DNA from: CAUTXO01 sp963542625
GTDB taxonomy: Bacteria; Campylobacterota; Campylobacteria; Campylobacterales; SZUA-545
Direction: 5' to 3'
DNA length: 8,682 nt
Assembly: GCA_963542625.1 (NCBI GenBank)
Contig: CAUTXO010000064.1
Span: 1-8,682, forward strand
Under the pieces are notes generated by a model. It had not been told where the DNA came from and did no database searches. It saw nothing but the letters and a program-made list of their open reading frames with translations. Both the position numbers and the translations under genes were made by a program. Below are positions 6,469-8,682 of the stretch, piece by piece; within the stretch, counting starts at the first letter, position 1; the number at the start of each line of letters is the position of its first letter.

Positions 6469-7382
6469 GACATTTTTTAACCTTAAAAGATTTTAGCCGG
6501 GACGAATTACTAGAGATTTTAAGCCTTGCGAGCGAGATTAAAGCCACCTACGGCAAGCGCAGATCCACGCATTTAGATGGCAAAACGCTTGGGATGATCT
6601 TTGAAAAATCAAGCACTAGAACGCGCGTGAGTTTTGAAGCGGGTATTTATCAGCTTGGCGGGAATGGGATCTTTCTTAGCGCGCGCGATACGCAGCTTGG
6701 GCGCGGCGAGCCTGTGCGCGATACGGCGCGGGTGCTAAGCCAAATGGTGGATATGCTGATGATTAGGACGTTTTCTCAAGAGCGCTTGGAAGAATTTGCG
6801 CGTTTTAGCACAATCCCCGTCATCAACGGGCTTAGCGACAGTTACCACCCCGTGCAACTGATGGCGGATTACCTAACGATGCAAGAATTTGGCAAGGACA
6901 AAAACTCGCTTGTGTGCTGGGTTGGCGACGCGAACAATATGTCTAATTCCCTTATGTATTTGTGCGCGATTATGGGGCTAGATCTTAACCTTGCTACGCC
7001 GGCCGGGTATGAATACGACCCGCAAGTTTGGCGCACGGCACAAGATCTAGCGCAAAAATCCGGCGCGCGCATAGAGCTTTTTAGGGACCCGCGCCTTGCT
7101 ATTAAAAACGCGGACGTGGTTAGCACAGACGTTTGGACGTCTATGGGGAATGAAGCCGAGCAAGAGCGCCGCTTGAGAGACTTTGCGGGCTTTACCATTG
7201 ACGCGGATCTTATGAGCCTAGCCAAAAAAGACGCGCTGGTGCTGCATTGCTTGCCCGCGCACAGGGGCGAAGAGATCACAGACGATGTGTTTGAAGCGCA
7301 CGCGGGGGAGATCTTTACGCAAGCTGGCAACCGCCTGCACGCTCAAAAGGGCATAATGGTTTGGCTAGCCGCTAATCAATGA
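6465..7382 (+). CDS. argF: Ornithine carbamoyltransferase
   Basis: This 305-aa cytoplasmic enzyme transfers the carbamoyl group of carbamoyl phosphate to ornithine to make citrulline, in arginine biosynthesis. The carbamoyl-phosphate loop STRTR is at residues 50-54, preceded by the expected FEKS. HPVQ is at 128-131, the ornithine-side DVWTSMG segment at 222-228, and the HCLPAHRGEE motif at 261-270, whose Cys262 is the family's ornithine-binding cysteine. The length is typical of anabolic ArgF and no motif is missing. The HCLP and SMG motifs separate it from aspartate carbamoyltransferase. The GTG start overlaps batD and the stop overlaps dxr (ATGA), so it is tied into the Bat transcript although it has no known functional link to Bat. 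A catabolic ArcB role is less likely because no arcA or arcC lies nearby. Confidence 0.97.
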   Translation: MRHFLTLKDFSRDELLEILSLASEIKATYGKRRSTHLDGKTLGMIFEKSSTRTRVSFEAGIYQLGGNGIFLSARDTQLGRGEPVRDTARVLSQMVDMLMIRTFSQERLEEFARFSTIPVINGLSDSYHPVQLMADYLTMQEFGKDKNSLVCWVGDANNMSNSLMYLCAIMGLDLNLATPAGYEYDPQVWRTAQDLAQKSGARIELFRDPRLAIKNADVVSTDVWTSMGNEAEQERRLRDFAGFTIDADLMSLAKKDALVLHCLPAHRGEEITDDVFEAHAGEIFTQAGNRLHAQKGIMVWLAANQ

Positions 7383-8620
7383 TACTTCTAGGCTCGACGG
7401 GATCCATAGGCGTAAATGCGCTAGAAATTGCAAGGCGCTACGGGCTTGCAACCGATGTGCTTGCCGCGGGCTACAATCACGCGCTACTTCAAAAGCAAAT
7501 AGACGAATTCCACCCGCGCACGGTTGTAGTAGCAGACATCGCCACAGCGCAAAAGATTAATCACGGCAGGGTTTTGGTGGGCGCGCAAGGGGTGGCGCGG
7601 GCTTTGGAAGAATCAAAAGACAGGCTTGTTGTTAATGCATTTGTTGGCGCGCTTGGTTTAATGCCAAGCCTTAAAGCACTTGAGTGCGGCAAGGATCTAG
7701 CCCTTGCAAATAAAGAATCCCTTGTGATGGGCGGCAAGTTTTTAAGCGCTGAAAAAATCACACCCATAGACAGCGAGCACTTTGGCGTTTGGTATCTCTT
7801 GCAAGGCGCGGCAAGTGGCGTGGCGACGAGCAGATCTGGCAACGGTGCTGGAAATGGCGCTAGCAGTAGCACTGGCAATGGCTTTGGTAACGGCGCAGCG
7901 GCAAGTGGCGGATCTTGCGCGGCTAGCGTGGCAAAACAAAGCGCAAAAAAATTGGCAAAAAGGCTCATCATCACAGCAAGCGGCGGGGCGTTTCGCGATT
8001 GGGATCTGCGCGACATTCCAAACGCTTCTTTTGCCGATAGCCAAAGGCACCCAAACTGGGTTATGGGCAAAAAAATCACCGTTGATAGCGCGTCGATGGT
8101 GAATAAACTCTTTGAGATCCTAGAGTGCTACTGGCTTTTTAAGGGCAGCTTGCAAGATGGCGCGAACATTGACGCCGTGATAGAAAAAAGGTCCTTAATC
8201 CACGCAATGGTCGGCTTTGCAGACGGTAGCCTTACGATGCACCTAGCCGGCGCGGATATGAAGTTGCCAATTGCGTACGCGCTTCTTGGCAAGGTAGGCG
8301 ATGAAATAATCCCAAGCCTTGATCCTTTGCAACTTGGCAGCTTTGAGTTTGCGGAAATTTCGCTCAAGCGCTACCCGCTTTGGGCGCTAAAAAAAGACTT
8401 GCTTGCCAACACGGATCTAGGCATAACGCTGACGGTGGCAAATGACTTTTTCGTCGCCAAATTCATCGCCGGCGAGATAGCGTTTGGCAAGATCCAAGCG
8501 GGCATTTTTAAGGCGCTAGAAAAGTTTTGGCACGCGCGCGCTGGGTCGGTTGATGATGTTTTTGCGCTCCAAGCTGATGTTTTGCGCTTTTGCCAAACGC
8601 TGGATTTGTGTGCATTTTAG
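7379..8620 (+). CDS. dxr: 1-deoxy-D-xylulose 5-phosphate reductoisomerase with low-complexity insertion
   Basis: This enzyme converts DXP to 2-C-methyl-D-erythritol 4-phosphate with NADPH and a divalent metal, the second step of the MEP isoprenoid pathway. It shows the NADPH loop GSTGSIG (residues 5-11), ANKESLV (110-116), metal ligands Asp131 and Glu133 in PIDSEH, SGGAFRD (201-207), HPNWVMG (224-230), and VDSASMVNK with Glu246 as the third metal ligand. The NK-LF-E spelling replaces the common NKGLE. At 413 aa it is longer than epsilonproteobacterial Dxr (about 360 aa). The excess lies at about 143-194, between the metal site and SGGAFRD, and is rich in Gly, Asn, Ser and Ala. The catalytic residues are intact, so the enzyme is probably active. 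It starts inside the argF stop (ATGA) without a strong Shine-Dalgarno, so translation is likely coupled. The protein begins almost directly at the nucleotide-binding loop. Confidence 0.96.
   Translation: MILLGSTGSIGVNALEIARRYGLATDVLAAGYNHALLQKQIDEFHPRTVVVADIATAQKINHGRVLVGAQGVARALEESKDRLVVNAFVGALGLMPSLKALECGKDLALANKESLVMGGKFLSAEKITPIDSEHFGVWYLLQGAASGVATSRSGNGAGNGASSSTGNGFGNGAAASGGSCAASVAKQSAKKLAKRLIITASGGAFRDWDLRDIPNASFADSQRHPNWVMGKKITVDSASMVNKLFEILECYWLFKGSLQDGANIDAVIEKRSLIHAMVGFADGSLTMHLAGADMKLPIAYALLGKVGDEIIPSLDPLQLGSFEFAEISLKRYPLWALKKDLLANTDLGITLTVANDFFVAKFIAGEIAFGKIQAGIFKALEKFWHARAGSVDDVFALQADVLRFCQTLDLCAF
7835..7906 (+). repeat. Two 12-residue Gly/Asn/Ser repeats inside dxr
   Basis: Residues 153-164 (SGNGAGNGASSS) and 165-176 (TGNGFGNGAAAS) of Dxr are two adjacent copies with 8 of 12 residues identical. 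At DNA level the two 36-nt units match at only about 21 of 36 positions, mostly through synonymous changes, so this is not a recent duplication. They form the core of a low-complexity insertion of about 40 residues. Confidence 0.75.
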
Positions 8621-8682
8621 CCACTCAATCGTTACTTGCTTGCTAGATCTTATAGGCACCGCCCGCCGCCAAAGCACCCGCC
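8610..8682 (+). CDS. Possible start of a further overlapping gene, cut by the window edge
   Basis: A frame beginning at GTG 8610 is open to the window end and would overlap dxr by 11 bases, like the other junctions in this cluster. Its 24 visible codons start VHFSHSIVTCLLDLIG and match no family I recognise. The Shine-Dalgarno sequence is weak (GGA at 8602-8604). Another frame from 8621 is also open to the edge, so this may be chance. The 62 bases after dxr show no hairpin-plus-T-run terminator, which fits transcription continuing. Confidence 0.2.
   Translation, partial: MHFSHSIVTCLLDLIGTARRQSTR

Noticed and set aside
7561..8079. Minus-strand open frame of 172 codons opposite dxr
   Set aside because: It is antisense to conserved Dxr motifs, low complexity because of the Gly/Asn-rich insertion, and has no family signature.
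8621..8682. Rho-independent terminator after dxr
   Set aside because: No GC-rich inverted repeat followed by a T run is visible in the 62 bases available.

Overview
The window is one uninterrupted, plus-strand, operon-like run of eight genes, with almost no non-coding DNA between about position 75 and 8620. The protein families, the frequent AGC, TTT, AAA, CTA and GCG codons, and the MoxR/DUF58/BatA/BatB/BatD arrangement next to argF and dxr suggest a bacterium of the Campylobacterota. A Helicobacteraceae relative with an unusually high GC content for that group (roughly half GC by eye) is my best guess. This placement is inference from protein character; no rRNA or tRNA gene is present to fix it.

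Positions 75-6468 encode a complete Bat (Bacteroides aerotolerance-type) system. In order these are a MoxR-family AAA+ ATPase, a soluble DUF58 protein, a small single-pass membrane protein of DUF4381 type, the von Willebrand A (vWA) membrane protein BatA, a BatB protein fused to a BatC-like TPR domain, and the secreted, membrane-anchored BatD. Family knowledge suggests that the MoxR ATPase acts as a chaperone-like partner of the vWA proteins, which form a membrane complex with large periplasmic domains. Positive-inside reasoning puts the BatA and BatB vWA domains, the TPR domain and most of BatD in the periplasm.

Positions 6465-8620 hold two housekeeping biosynthetic genes fused to the end of the same overlapping run: argF (ornithine carbamoyltransferase, arginine synthesis) and dxr (DXP reductoisomerase, second step of the MEP isoprenoid pathway). 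Each successive pair in the cluster overlaps by 1 to 17 bases (1, 14, 8, 4, 17, 4, 4), so translation is probably coupled throughout and no internal promoter or terminator is visible.

The most unusual content lies inside the genes. BatB and BatD carry the same in-frame hexapeptide minisatellite (18-nt unit, consensus Q/K-D-P/L-S-x-A), each unit placing GATC at the same position. The two genes share an identical 24-nt stretch although they are 1.4 kb apart. Dxr carries a separate Gly/Asn/Ser-rich insertion built of two 12-residue repeats. GATC and CTAG are both roughly twofold more frequent than a uniform expectation across the window. I see no mobile element, CRISPR array, RNA gene or wholly new gene system; the novelty is in the repeats and the fusion architecture.
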